A program made the translations under genes and the position numbers. A stretch of 64,000 nucleotides of DNA from Xestospongia bergquistia (lineage: Eukaryota; Porifera; Demospongiae; Haplosclerida; Petrosiidae): the NCBI GenBank assembly GCA_963965975.1, contig OZ014412.1, positions 9,529,849 through 9,593,848 on the forward strand, written 5' to 3'. Of this stretch, positions 23,261-35,867 are shown piece by piece. The notes under the pieces were generated by a model. The model was not told the DNA's origin and did not search any database. It saw nothing but the letters and a program-made list of their open reading frames with translations. The first letter of the stretch is position 1, and every line of letters begins with the position of its first letter.

Positions 23261-23771
23261 ACTAGCAGATTAAAGCTCAGATCTGGACGTAAAAACAACA
23301 CTAGATGTAATTTTGATCAGTAAACATAAACTTAATACAGTTACATGAAACAACTGGTATTATTTATCCATATATAAACCAGTTGTTTTGTATGTAAAGA
23401 TCTTTATTGATTTATTTATAGGGGTTAAATTTAAAGTCATTCAACTTCTTTTTTACAAAGGTTACTAAAGTTAGTTAATTCATTGATCAATACAAAAGGT
23501 CAAAGTGTCCCATGCTAAGTGTATTAAAATAAAAAAATGTACATTATTTAAAGACAGACAATAAAGCAAGTTATTCAAATAAAAAAAATCAGAACAATGA
23601 TGCAGTGGTCTAAATAACAATTACAACATCAGTAGTAGTAAAGCTATATCTTATGAAAAAAAAGGACATAATATACCACAGTTGTAGTTCCAAACATAAA
23701 CCATACATATTAAACATCATCACATGTTGTAATAATGCCTCTACTGTTAATTCAAAGCTATGGGACCAATA

Positions 23772-24630
23772 AGGACGTAAGGTAGGGATACAATTTTGTG
23801 GCCATCCTGATCGAACATAACTTATGACCTTACTTAGAACAGGATCTGTTCTAGTAGCTGTTCTAAGTTGTTGTGAAGTGACAGGGAAGCTCTCTAGTTG
23901 TGATACATTGAAGACGGCTGGTTCATCAGATGTGATAAGGGCTTCCTATGATTTCAAAGGTAATCTGGACAAACTGTCAGCGTTAGCATGAGCTTTTGTT
24001 GGGCGATACTCTATGTTGTAGCTATATGCTGGCAAGATCAATGACCAACGCTGTAGACGAGCAGGAGGTAAGGAAGGAGTTCCTTTCTTTGCTCCAAAAT
24101 TGTTGTCAGCGGCTTGTAGTCAGTCACTAAAGTAATTGTCTGCCCACACAGATACTTATGGAACTTCTTTATACCAAAGATGATTTTCAGAGCTTCTTTC
24201 TCTATTTGAGAGTAGTTCTGCTCACTCTTAGATGATGTACATGATGCATAGGCAATAGGCTGTTCCTGTCCATCCTCCATTACATGAGAGATTACAGCTT
24301 CAAGGTTCGTAAAGAGAAGCATCAGCTGCTAACATAAGGGGTAAACTAGGATCGTAATGGGTAACAAAAGTGGAGGATACCAGAACATCCTTGATGTGTT
24401 GGAAAGCATTTGCACAGTCTTTAGTCCATTTTCAATGAGCATCTTAACCCAGTAAACTGTTCAATAGCTGAGTCAGACTAGCTCAATTTGGGATAAATCG
24501 ACTATAATAGTTAAGGAGTCCTAGAAACGCTTGAAGTTCCTGTGCATTCCTAGGTGGTGGTGCATCAACAATAGCTTTCAACTTGCTATCTGTTGCATGA
24601 AGTCCTTTTGAGTCCACTCGGTGACCCAAT
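23772..24630 (-). mobile_element. Ty3/gypsy pol fragment (RT end and RNase H)
   Basis: On the minus strand it gives the same RT/RNase H segment as 3939-5750, with EAVISHVMEDGQEQP, YASCTSSKSEQNYSQIEKEA, LVTDYKPLTTIL and the downstream cysteine-poor linker. Stops occur in the RT part (about 24430-24500). It ends abruptly at TGACCCAA (24629) against the duplicated block that matches 9334 onward. Both gypsy fragments are close enough to derive from one element or from segmental copying. Confidence 0.8.
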
Positions 24631-25369
24631 GTCTCATTAGTTAAATACAAGAATTCCCATGGTTGAATGCTGGGTATATATGTTAGGGCTGTTACTATGG
24701 AATTATAACAGGACTCTCCTACACACTACATAGTTGTCCTATGTTTGATAAACTAAATAAACTGTCAATTCCATAGTAAAATAGTAATCTAAACAGCATA
24801 TGCTGATAACACTGTACAATCTATCTTATCTTTACTCTACATGTGGTTAACATTTGGTCCAAAAGAATTGTAGAACAAGCTGGCATGTTTGTGGACAAAT
24901 TTTTTTGGCAATAATTAAAATATACAATTTGATTGCCTTTAAATTTTAATTGCTACCCTTAATTTGTATGTGTAGATGGTTCTGTCTAAACTTACAATTC
25001 ACATTTTTTAAAATAATGGCCAACCGCATACATCTCTACAATGAAAATTATTTTACATTCACAGAAAGCATCAATATATACTATATAATACGTTCATTAT
25101 AACATGTTGTCTTTTGAGGTGCCTCCAGGTTTGACTATAAACTATTTTGATAAAAGAACATATTGTTATATATATACTATGATTAAAAGTATTATGTACA
25201 AACAAAGGAAGTGCATACTCCAATTATAAGATATAAAATCAATTCAATTAGGTCTACTGTTTCTAGTTTAGGCTAATGAGTTCCTGTGCTGTATTAAATA
25301 GCTACTACCTAAAAAACTAAAAAATATATTACGCGGGATACCAAAAGTATGGGATGTCATGTTTCCTAT

Positions 25370-25538
25370 GACAGCGGTACCGGTTACGTAATAAAACGTC
25401 ACAAATAAAACATTTAATATATTGTTGATTAAACTTTGCTATAAACAGTTCTTGTGTTGTGTTAGAGACGTCGTAGCCAAGTTGAAGAATAGTGTTTTAG
25501 AAGCAGAGAAATTAACACAAGTGATGAGACTCACTCAG
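25370..25538 (+). promoter_or_regulatory. Exon-like upstream module of Fringe unit 4
   Basis: GCGGTACCGGTTACGTA, ACGTCA at 25396-25401, AAATAAAA, then the conserved exon-like stretch ending ACTCAG|GTATGC. It is the best match to a consensus donor in the array. It stands 0.7 kb before the broken Fringe copy at 26269 and 2 kb before the intact copy at 27502. Confidence 0.4.
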
Positions 25539-26268
25539 GTATGCAAACGACTTTATTGTACCAATAAAGAGCATATTGTGATAACTGTTATGTCAAATCC
25601 TAGAAAGTCAGTATATTTAGTACAGTACTGTAACTCTCTGATCAGCTAAGTGATAATACTTATATAAGTTGGATAGCCTGGATTATTTATTAAAATTTAT
25701 ATATTAGCTGAAAAGTATAGCAGGAAAATTGTAAAGTAACTATCATATTCCTAAGTGTGACTGAACCACATATACTTATATATAAATTTATACAGAAACT
25801 AAGAAAAAGTTAGATGCACTGTTCAGATTATTTGCCTCATGCTCAGATGATTGGCAATAACTATAAGAATCATAAATAATGCCACTGAGGATTGTCCCTA
25901 ATAAATAAGTTTAAAAAGCCCCTCCCCCTGAACTTTAAATCTTAACTCAACTCTAAACTGACAGGATTACTTAGCCTTTAGGAAGGTACATATAATATTT
26001 ACATGTAAAGTCCAAAAGGACTACCTGAGATCTGGCATGGCAATGTCTATAGACAATTAACATCAAAGGACAATAAATGAACTGACAAAGAGTTATGTAT
26101 AAAGAAAAATGACTAATATAGTAAAATTGTTAGAGTTAATGATGACAGTATTCCTATAGTAAAGCTGATTAAGATAATCTTGTGGTAATTGTATCGTAAA
26201 GATTGATGTGAAGACGAATATCTTTTGGGAATTAATTTAGCTCTAATCCCTTTCATCAACACATAGTT

Positions 26269-26495
26269 ATGAATATCAAAAGGGTTTTTAAGACTGTTTT
26301 TGTTATAGTAGTAACCACAACAGTACTACTGATCATCGTTTCTTACTCTTTACAGTCACATGGGGACAAGGTATTATTATGAGCATCATCATTGAATAAC
26401 TTTGAGACTGTAAATAAACAAAATGTACTGGTACATTGACTTCAGCAAAACACAAAGATTATTTTTATTGTGGACCAGAAGAACTAATTGAAAAT
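26269..26495 (+). pseudogene. Truncated Fringe-like 5' exon
   Basis: ATG, then NIKRVFKTVFVIVVTTTVLL (the membrane anchor) as in the intact copies. A TGA interrupts after about 38 codons, in GTATTATTATGAGC, and one base is missing further on near GTAAATAAACAAAATG. The homology ends in the ELIENM region at about 26495, where repeat sequence related to 17790 begins. The remaining nine exons are absent. Confidence 0.85.
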
Positions 26496-27501
26496 ATGCT
26501 CATATTAATATTGTCAGAATTTAATAAATTGGCAAATTTACTACCTACGTCACATACACCGTTTTGTAAGATATTTACCAAATTATTCTTATCAAATTAA
26601 CTTGCAATATGATATCTCACAAGCTATAAATTGATCAGAATCTCTTGGTATTAGATCATGTTTTAACAACTAGGAATATTTAGATATGCATGGTTTGCCT
26701 TGCACAGTATAAAGCTGGATTTACTAATAATAGTAGCTTTGATCTTGCCAGAATAAAAGTAAACTTTAGTATTTGTAGCACAATTTCTGTATAGCTAGCT
26801 TCTAACTTAGTCTTGATCTTTTTTGCTTTTACACTGCTCTGTATAAAGCATCCTTCTGCTTTTTAATTGTTTTAAGTTTGCTCCTCTTTGAGTTTTTGCA
26901 TCGCTATATGTCAATTATTATATTATCTGTGGACATGACTGAACGTGTACTCTTGCAATCTGTGATTTTGTTTTCCAGTAAAGTAATCATTATATTCCTA
27001 ATGAATCACATATACTTATATATAATTTTATATATAAAATAAGGCAATATTTTGATGCATTAATCGAATTAGTTGCCTTGTGCTAATTAATGTGCTCAGC
27101 AATAACTATAAGAATCATAAATAAAGCCATTAAGGATTGTCTCTATAAAAAGATCACTCCCAGTGAACTTTAAATCTTAACTCTAAAGTAATTATAGGAT
27201 TACTTTGCCTTTAGAAGATACACATAGTAATAAAATGTAGAGTCCAAAAGACTTTCTGAGACCTAGCACAGAAATGTCCACAGTCAAGGACAATAAATGA
27301 ACTAACAAAAGAGTTATGTATATTAAGTAAAAATAAATAATATAACAAAATCTTTAGAGTTATGGATGACAGTATTCCTAGAGTAAACTGATTAATATAC
27401 TAAAATCTAATTTTGTGGTAAATATATGATAAAGTTTGATGTCAAGACAAATATGTTTTGGAAATTAATTTAGCTCTAATCCCTTTCGTTAACACAGAGT
27501 T
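26496..27501. repeat. Second upstream block, Fringe unit 4
   Basis: No gene is seen. It contains the 10540-type repeat at 26625-27010, then the sequence that precedes each Fringe ATG, ending with GTTAACACAGAGTT. The duplicated upstream region after the broken copy indicates an unequal exchange between two units. Confidence 0.5.
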
Positions 27502-30500
27502 ATGAACATCAAGAGAACTTTTAAGATTGTTTTCATTATACTAGTAACCATAACAGTACTGCTAGCTCTCATTTCATACTCATCATGGTGGCATGAGGAT
27601 ATCCTATTATTATCAGTATCATCATTGAATAACCTTAAGACTGTGAATAAAGTAAAACCAACAGTTGAAAACAATACTGATTTTTGTGGTGGAATTGAAA
27701 ATAGTAATCTTCCAGTTCGGATATTAAGTGACATTGAGAATGCAGGGAACAATATTATGATCACTCTTAGAACTACTAAGAAATTTCATCAAAAGAGATT
27801 ATCAATCTTATATGATACTTGGTTAACTGTAGTAAATGGTAGTAATGTGTTTTTAGTGACTGATGGAGAAGATGATGAATATAGGGAAAAAAGTAAAAAG
27901 TTAGGTAAGTACATTTTTAGAAACACTTTTTAAAATTACTGTTTGTTAAGTCTCTTGGTTTTGACTCTTAAAAGCCTTGATTTTAATTTAATCGAATACT
28001 AACTTTTGTTCTTTGTTATTATCTATTAAGGCATCAATTATGTTGTTATATCTTGTGGACATAGTTATACCAGGTATTTAATTTTATTTTAATATAAATA
28101 TTATTTTTTAATTTTTAATTTATATGTAAGACAGAGTCTATGTTGCAAATCAGGAGAAGAAATGGCACTGATGCACAGACCTGAAAATAAACATTATGAG
28201 TATGTGGTTGTAAATGTATATATAAACAATATATCAAAGAATTATTGGTTTGTTGGTTAATTTTGATATTATACATAAGTTTACGAATCATAAAAACTAA
28301 TGATTTAATGTGTTCAAAATGGCAGACTTGTGTACGGATATGCAAATTAACCTTTGCATAAACTTAAAAAGGATGGTATTATTTTTGGTAGTTAATGATA
28401 CATTGAAATTAAGTAGTTATTACAAAAGTTTTTTTTTCTTTTTAAAGTTGGTTCTGTCATGTGGATGATGATATTTATGTCATTTTGGACAACTTGATCA
28501 AACTGTTATCAAAGATGGATCCTAGAACTGAAGCTAGATACATTGGGAGTCCATTAACTACATGTAAAGAACCTTTTCCAGTAAGTATTAGGTAATATTA
28601 AATTATGAATTTGCAAATTTTTATTTATAAAACTTCTTTTATAGCTTGATGTGAGACAACACTTGTTGAAGGTAATTTAATTTTTCACAAACTACAATTA
28701 GATTTGTGCTCTTTTAGGACAAGACTCGAAAGTTCCATTTTCCTGCTGGTGGTATGTACTGTTTATCTAGACCTATGTTAGAAAAGATTAAACCTTGGTT
28801 AGGGTAAGTAAATGTTTGACTTTGCTGGTACCTTATGTGTGTGTACAAATCATTTGACATTAAATTTATAATCACATGATTGAAAATATTCTAATAGCAA
28901 CAAGTAAAAATGATGTCAGCGATAGTAACGGCATTGTATCTACATATTTTAATACTAATAATTATTATAAAAACATGCAGTTAATGTGTTATATTGAATA
29001 TATGTTTTACTTATACTCTGGTCTTATATAAGACTTTGGTCCTATAACAAACAACATGTTAGAAAATATGATTTTTTCCTATGAATACATTTCTATGGGC
29101 AATCTTAAACATGAGATACTGATGAGATAATTAATATGATTTCTTGTCCAGAATATTGTTCAAATGATATACCTCTTACAGTATTTTATTGTCTGGACTA
29201 ACGTTCTGATTTGATCATAGGAATAGTACTACAATGACTAAAACATGTGATAAAACATTCATGCCAGACGATATGACTATTGGATTGGTTGTAGGTGAGA
29301 GACTAAATAGTTTTAAGTATAGTTATGTATCTGGTCATGTATTTATGTATACACATATGATGACACAATGTTCTTTTTGTTCACAGTGCAATATAATTCT
29401 AAAACTAGATTTAAGTTATTGTTCTTGTTTTAATTTGAGCAATACAATATTGGTTGGAACAAGCCAGAATATAGGTGTGAGGTAGATGTATGATAATCAA
29501 GTGAAGTACTAATTAGTATCAAATGAGAATATGTATAAGTATATATATATACAAACCATGCTTTGACTTAAATGACCAATAAGATTACTCCGTTTGAGGA
29601 GGTGTATAAGTTCTCATGCACTCTTTTCTGAGGCTATGATTTCCAAGGTTACAGTAATCTACTTAACTAAATTGTTGTCTTATCTTTCTGTTTGTAGTAA
29701 ATGTATTATATCAAATATTGTGGAATTTATGTTCATAATAAATAGGTTGACAATATCAAAATTTATATAAACTCAAGACTGTTTTTATATCTCAGATAAT
29801 GCTCTTGAAAGCATGAAACAAACAAAGATTGAGAATTAAAAAATTAACTTGATGAATGCTGAGTGCACTGGTGATGAATTCAGTGGTAATTTGTGAGGTC
29901 TTCCTCTAAGCAAAGGGGATGGCCATGGAAGACTATTAAATAGTCGATTTTCCATTGATGGAGTCTAATACTAAGTATAAACATTTCCATAAGCTTAAAC
30001 ATCATTGTTGATTTTGTAGTATAATCCTCTGTTTAAAAGTAACAGCTCTTGTTATCAAGCCAAGTTGGAATCTGTAGCTAATCAGCTCAACTGAACATCA
30101 AAGCAGTGGGTTGGGCTAACGATTGTGTTACAGTCTAGCAGAATAGTCTTGTTGTGTATTGTAAACAAAAGCATGAATAAAAAGTTTAAGTACTTTAAGT
30201 TACTACAAGTAAATGATAAGCATTCCTTGTTTGCTAAAGCCAATAATCAGATCTTGACGCACACATATCCAAAGCAACAGATGCAGTGTTATAATACAGT
30301 AATTGAAATGAAGTAATCTGATTGGTTAATATGGCATGAGTCATTTATACACCTCAATCTCATTAGCTAACAAAGTTGTTACACTCTAGCAAAAACAGTC
30401 TTGTTATGTCCTTTCTAACTCTTTTGTCCACTCACCAAATGTGTTATAATGGGGAAATGAAAATGATGTCATCACCATCCTTTGTATATATTTTTAACTG

Positions 30501-31148
30501 TTATTACTAAGTAGTAATAGATTCTATCATAACCTTTGAGATCTATTTGATATGAAATTTCTATAAATTACAAAGATTTTTACAGTGATTTTCCAACAAA
30601 TTGACGATGACTTTGAGCCATATAATTTAAAACTTTTCCTTGTGACTTCAATATTTTAAAGGAATGATTAGTGTTTAAGTAATATATGGAACTACAGAAC
30701 TTCATGGAATTAATAGCAGCCCATTTTTGTCTGCTTTCTCACTCTTTTTCACTCTCACTCTTGCTCTCTCTGTCTCTAGAATTACTGGCCAATGAACGGT
30801 TAACACGCACAGAATTAATACATCCACATGTAAAGGTTTTATCTGAAATTAAAGTGGACCAAAAGACTTTAAAGAAACAGGTGAGAAATACAGCATTAGC
30901 TAAGAATGTACTCCTAATGTTGTCCTACCTTTTCAGGTTGGTTTTGCTTATGGCTGTGGTCAGTTGTGTCATCTAAAAAAATACATAAAAAATGCAATTA
31001 GATTACCTAATGCGAAATTTCCATACAAAGATGATCAATCAAGGTATAAGACATTTAAGTTTTCCAATATGAATACAATTTTCATTATTTTTATAGGTTT
31101 AAATCTCTTCATTGTTATTTATACCCAAAGGCTTCCATATGTAATTAA
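27502..31148 (+). CDS. fringe-like: Fringe-like beta-1,3-N-acetylglucosaminyltransferase, copy 4
   Basis: Ten exons: 27502-27904, 28031-28073, 28131-28199, 28448-28580, 28645-28671, 28718-28803, 29221-29294, 30780-30880, 30937-31043, 31097-31148. They sum to 364 codons with no stop. The DDD motif (HVDDDIYVILDN) is at 178-180, and PDDMTIGLVVG is kept. It shares FHFPAGG with copy 2. The start of exon 3 reads RQSLCC where the others have RWSLCC (two base changes). Exon 2 ends YTR instead of YSR. Intron 4 is only 64 bases, against about 350 in copies 2 and 3, through an internal deletion starting right after the donor. It is predicted to be a Golgi type II enzyme like its neighbours. Confidence 0.85.
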
Positions 31149-31354
31149 AATTAGAAACTAATTAATTTGTTAAAACATTTTTTGTATGTCATACACACTA
31201 TTAATTTGAACAATGTAACTTCTACAAGTTATTAGACTATTGTATTGTATTAAAATAGTTTTTAACTGACCTTATAATTTAAAGCTAATTTAAATTGTTT
31301 GATGCATTGTCTTACATTCAAACTTGTTACATATAATTTAGGCATCTTTAATTA

Positions 31355-32040
31355 ATCATTCAAATACCAAATTCATGATAATTTCTAGAAAAACTCTCCT
31401 TTTTTCCACATATTCCTTTTCTCTCTCTTGATCATTGTCCTATTGAATGTACATCATCATTTTGGTACTTAATTAAAACTATTACTTCAAATCTATCTCA
31501 GTCATCTCATATCAATTTAATTCCATTATAAAGTATAAGTAACTTCTTAGTTTTATCTATCGTTATATTTATACTCACACTTCCTCTTCGGTTCTGTTAA
31601 AGTTGCAGTTCTTACTCATTTAATATATTGTTCCTCAGTTTGGAATCCCAGTAATGTTTTAAATATTGGTATTCTTGAGTCAGTTCTGTTTTTTTGCTCT
31701 CAAACTATGTAGTAAAAGGTGGTCTTCTGATTATGAATCTCTTTTAAATACATTTAACCTTCCTTCTCTTGCTAATTGTCATCTTATCAATAAACTTATT
31801 TCTTCTAAGTTTATTTACCATAAAATGTATGTTCCTAATGGTGCTCTTGTGTACAAAAACCTGTGTTCTTACAACCTACATTTTTTTGCATTCTCAATCT
31901 GAATTTCCCATTTTCAAAATCTTCTGCTCATTTAAATACTTTCTTTCCAAACACCATACCTCTATGGAACTCTCTTCCTCCCTCTATTAAAAATCTTAAT
32001 TCTGTCTCCAGTTTCAAATCTGCACTATAACCTATGTTTC
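31355..32040 (+). mobile_element. LINE reverse-transcriptase tail, Fringe unit 4
   Basis: Near-identical to 22255-22965, with VLNIGILESVLFF-type frames, KMYVPNGALVYKNLCSYN and the terminal PLWNSLPPSIKNLN block. Frames are broken. The following (AT)n tract is also shared, which shows that units 3 and 4 separated recently. Confidence 0.65.
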
Positions 32041-32199
32041 ATAATCATTAATCAGTCATTTATTCTCTTATACCATTTTATTCACTATTTATCACTATTT
32101 TGTTCAGTTTATTATTTGGTTATTTGCTCTTTGTATTAGCTTTGTATTGAGCTCTCATTGTTCTATAATACAAATGTATGTCCAAAGTATGTGAGACCA

Positions 32200-32211
32200 C
32201 CATATATATAT

Positions 32212-32287
<76 letters not shown>

Positions 32288-32325
32288 TATATATACATAT
32301 AATTATATATATGTATATAAGGTAG
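32200..32325. repeat. (AT)n microsatellite, unit 4
   Basis: Counterpart of 23115-23260 with the same flanking sequence but a shorter pure AT run. Confidence 0.9.
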
Positions 32326-33214
32326 TAATATTAGCAGATTAAAGCTCAGATCTGGACGTAATAACAACACTAGATGTAATTTTGATCAGTAAACGTAAAC
32401 TTAATACAGTTACATGAAACAACTGATGAAACAACTGGTATTATTTATCCACCAGTTGCTTCATAAGTAAAGATCTCCATAGATTTATTTATAGGAGTTA
32501 AATTTATTTATAGGGGTTAAATTTAAAGTCAAGTATTAAAATGAAAAAAATGTACATTAAAGACAGACAATAAAGCAAGTTATTCAAATAAAAGAAATCA
32601 GAACATTGATGCAGTGATCTACATAACAATTACAACATCAGTAGTAGTAAGGCTATCTTTTATGAAAAAAGGACATAATATACCAAAGTTGCAGTTCCAA
32701 ACATAAATCATACAAATTAAACATCATCACATGTTGTGATAATTACAACTAACTGATCATATATAATAAACTTTATCCATAGTTGTCAAGTTGAAGGAGG
32801 TAACTTTAGCTACATCTTTTATAAAGCAGTATTTTTCTGACTATAGCCATGCCTTCATTGTTAACTTTTACAGAAACAATTGTAATAGTAATTGTAATGT
32901 GAACATTTAACTAGTGTACACAGAATAGAGATGAAACTGAAAACAATAACATTTTTGAAAGCAATGAAGGTACAATGCTATCCATGTACTTGGAAGGAGG
33001 TTAATGTTATAATTTCTTTGTAGAATTTTAAACTTTAAAAAACATATTAAATATGTCGCCATCTTTGTCAAAGAAAAAAGAATGCTAATAATGTCTTCTG
33101 TTTGTCTATAATGAATCAGTTCTCTGTGTTATCACATTACTTTAATTTATAGTAACACCTTTATCATTTAACACTCTAACAAACCTGTGTATCAATTTGA
33201 ATTGAGAGTAAGTA

Positions 33215-33790
33215 ATTAACATTTTCTTCTTCCAGGATCTTCAGAATCCTTATAGATAACGTGGAGCAATTTAAGTATTTAGGTACATATGTTGTTAACA
33301 TTGTAACTTCTTGGTCACCTCATAGTAATTCTATCTGCTCTATAGGAAAAAGATTGCTTGGTGTAATATGTCGAAAATAACATAATCAATGTACCATGAC
33401 TATGTCAAGTATATCTCTTCTTTAGACCTCACTTGGAATAAGCTAGCCCAGTGTGGTGTCCCTTAATAATGAATCACTTGAAAAGGTTCCTGCCTGCAAA
33501 ATTTGTCTACATTGGTGGGACAAGGTGCAACTCTAACAGGGCACTATCAATCTTTGATATCCTCTCTTTGTCTTCTTCTTGTTCTAATACGAAACTCTCC
33601 CTATTCATAAAATACCACAAGTACTTGTGCCATAAAACAACAAGTATTTTACTTTACCTAAACACTTCTCAGTCTTCACTTTGGTCCTCTGGAACTGTCT
33701 CAATTCCATTTGTTAGGACATCTAATTATATTCATTCATTCATTCTTACTCTCTTCAATGAGACTTTTCAACTGACTAACAAGGGATAAT
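33215..33790 (+). mobile_element. Second LINE RT tail (different family), unit 4
   Basis: Frames give IDNVEQFKYLGTYV, VTSWSPHSNSIC, RLLGVI, PVWCPLIMNHLKRF, LSIFDILSLSS and a C-terminal SLWSSGTVS. This is the YLG to SPVWCP end of a non-LTR RT distinct from the tail that follows the Fringe genes. Stops interrupt it. A homologous copy lies at 43220-43770 in unit 5. Confidence 0.65.
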
Positions 33791-34553
33791 CAGCTATCGA
33801 TCCTTAATTAACACCTTTCTTTACTATACTTGTGTGCACTTTGATTAGTTTATTTATTATATTATGTGTATTCAATTCTTTATTACAAAATTTTCATATA
33901 AAACGAAAGTTTCAAGTATTTTAGTCATTCAATATGTTAGGCAATAACCTAAGAACCACTAAAGCCAAGCATGCATATAATACTGTCTAGTTACTTATCA
34001 TTATTTTCACTTTATTTGATAATTATAATTGTAACATTAACATTATATGGCAGGACATGTATTGCTTTTTATGTCATACATTAAATGATGAAAAATAGTG
34101 TTACTTGTTTTTGTTGTTTTTACATTTATTTAGTATTAGTTAGTGTTAACCTTTTACAAATAATTTAGTTAGTTTTGGCCTCTTGACGAATATTTTAGTT
34201 AGTTTTGACCTCTTTATGATTATACTTTTAGATAGTTATGGTTAGTTTTAGCTTCTTTAAAATACATTTAGTTGGTTTTGGCCTCCTTAGGATTACTTTT
34301 AGATAGATATGTTTAGTTTGGGCGTCTTTGATCAATTTATTTTATTTATAATTAGTTTTCAAGAGGATTGAATAAATTAATAGCTTTAATTATAATTCTG
34401 CATGATATGCATGAACGATAGTTATGTAGGAAGCTATGCTTTGTTGAGACTTCCTGCTGCCAAAAGGGATTAACCATTATAACAGGATCTGGATGACTAG
34501 TCTATTTATGGACGTGAAATTGCAAGTAATTATAGGTAATCTGAAAAAGAAGC

Positions 34554-34556
<3 letters not shown>
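33791..34556. other. Shared 3' block and protease-gene promoter remnant
   Basis: No coding exon is seen. GTTAGTTTTGGCCTC-type phrases repeat (34140-34330), and the block matches 44402-45060. From about 34420 it carries the upstream sequence of the astacin-SRCR genes (AAAAGGGATTAACCA, GACTAGTCTATTTATGGAC). The TATTTAAGG of the other copies has here become TATTTATGG. Confidence 0.5.

Positions 34557-34610
<54 letters not shown>
34557..34610. repeat. (AT)n microsatellite
   Basis: Pure AT run placed between the astacin-SRCR promoter remnant and a lone SRCR exon. It replaces all the exons that should lie between them. Confidence 0.9.
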
Positions 34611-34612
<2 letters not shown>

Positions 34613-34790
34613 TAAGGTGGCTACTCTAAAGCTGTTCATGTCCTAACTAATGGGTCTTATAGTCCAAAGAATAGAACCATGTTAATGTCACAGCTCCAAT
34701 GTGATGGTAGTGAGGATCAACTGTCTCACTGTGATTATGATGATGCTTATGGTTGTACTCTTGACAAAGCTGTGGCACTTCAGTGTAGCA
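34611..34790 (+). pseudogene. Lone SRCR-2 exon fragment of an astacin-SRCR gene
   Basis: It aligns with the last large exon of the genes at 45167 and 53036 ([19 protein letters not shown], then [14 protein letters not shown]) and keeps the donor CAGTGTAGCA|GTAAGT. Sixteen bases are lost near its start (GCTAAGGTGG then CTACTC), which shifts the frame. All upstream exons are gone. Downstream it joins unrelated receptor-like sequence at about 34817. Confidence 0.8.
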
Positions 34791-34829
34791 GTAAGTTATT
34801 TCATTAATATTTTATTGGAATGATTTTAT

Positions 34830-35867
34830 TTGAATGATGAGCACATGAGATGGTTGAAGTTCATGCTTCTGGAGATAGTACCTGTCACAGTAATGGTGAC
34901 TTTAATCTTGATCTTTAATATGAAGATATCTAATAGATCTATCAATGGATATATCTTTTACTGGCAGGTTATTACATTCAGCATCCCGCATTGGTATTAT
35001 CCTGCATGTATTTCTAGTCATTGGTTTGATCACAGTGCAAACAACTTAAACTATGAGGAACTATATCAACTAAGTGGTACCACTTCACATTTCAGTGTTG
35101 TCTTTATAACTTGTCCTATTCATCAACAATTGTTTTGATTTTGGAGAATGTTTGACATTGAACCTGCTTTCACTGATCCTATATAGCTGTTCTTTATGTA
35201 ATATCCTTTACTCTGTTTGTAAACATATCTTTTAAACTACTACATTTCACAAACATCAGAGAACCTGTTTTTATTACAACGGAGCAATGAAATATTTTGG
35301 GTGGCCACATGCTATTCCTGGCATGTTTGCTATCATAATTCTCTTGACTCTAGACCTCCTACCTATATACAGTTTGGTTATTGTTGTATCAATTCCAGTA
35401 TACCCAGAGACTGATCAATTATTTTAATATAAGAACAGAAGGAGTGTCTGTATTGTATGATGCCTTTACAGGTTCATTTCGAAGTGGATTTCGCTACTTT
35501 GCTGGTTGTTACTTTTTTCTAAGAGTCATCATCATGTCATGTATATGCCCTTACCATTTGTTCTATGATATTTTCTTTATTGGGTGTGGAAGAAGAAGAA
35601 ATTGGAATCAGAACACGCAATTTAATTAATGATGATGATCAAGAAGAACAAGACCCAATTACTATTTCAGAGTACTGGATCACAATCACTCAACTTTGCT
35701 GATCGTGTTCTTAATCCAGATAAGTATGATGAAGTGCATAGAAGAGTTGCACAATCAGGATCATATTCGGTCATCAATTCAGGTACAGCATCAGCTGGTT
35801 CTACAATCCATATTACATCTTCCACGACATATGGAAATATTAACAATACAACAACAGAAGATTAATA
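34830..35867 (+). pseudogene. Remnant of a multi-pass receptor C-terminal region
   Basis: 34848-34975 reads LKFMLLEIVPVTVMVTLILI then GYIFYWQVITF. About 35285-35395 reads FGWPHAIPGMFAIIILLTLD then PTY/PIYSLVIVVSIPVYP. About 35470-35540 reads GSFRSGFRYFAGCYFFLRVI. 35690-35865 ends with NFADRVLNPDKYDEVH and a Ser/Thr-rich tail. Hydrophobic helices and the FRxGxRYFAGxYF pattern resemble the multi-pass C-terminus of large EGF-type or repeat-bearing sponge and cnidarian surface proteins (recalled pattern, not searched). Stops and frame changes separate the pieces, though short introns could explain some. Probably a pseudogene. Confidence 0.4.

Noticed and set aside
23071-23301. Open frames through the (AT)n tract, rich in Tyr/Ile (also 32155-32370)
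   Set aside because: They are simple translations of TATA repeats, exist on both strands and have no domain.
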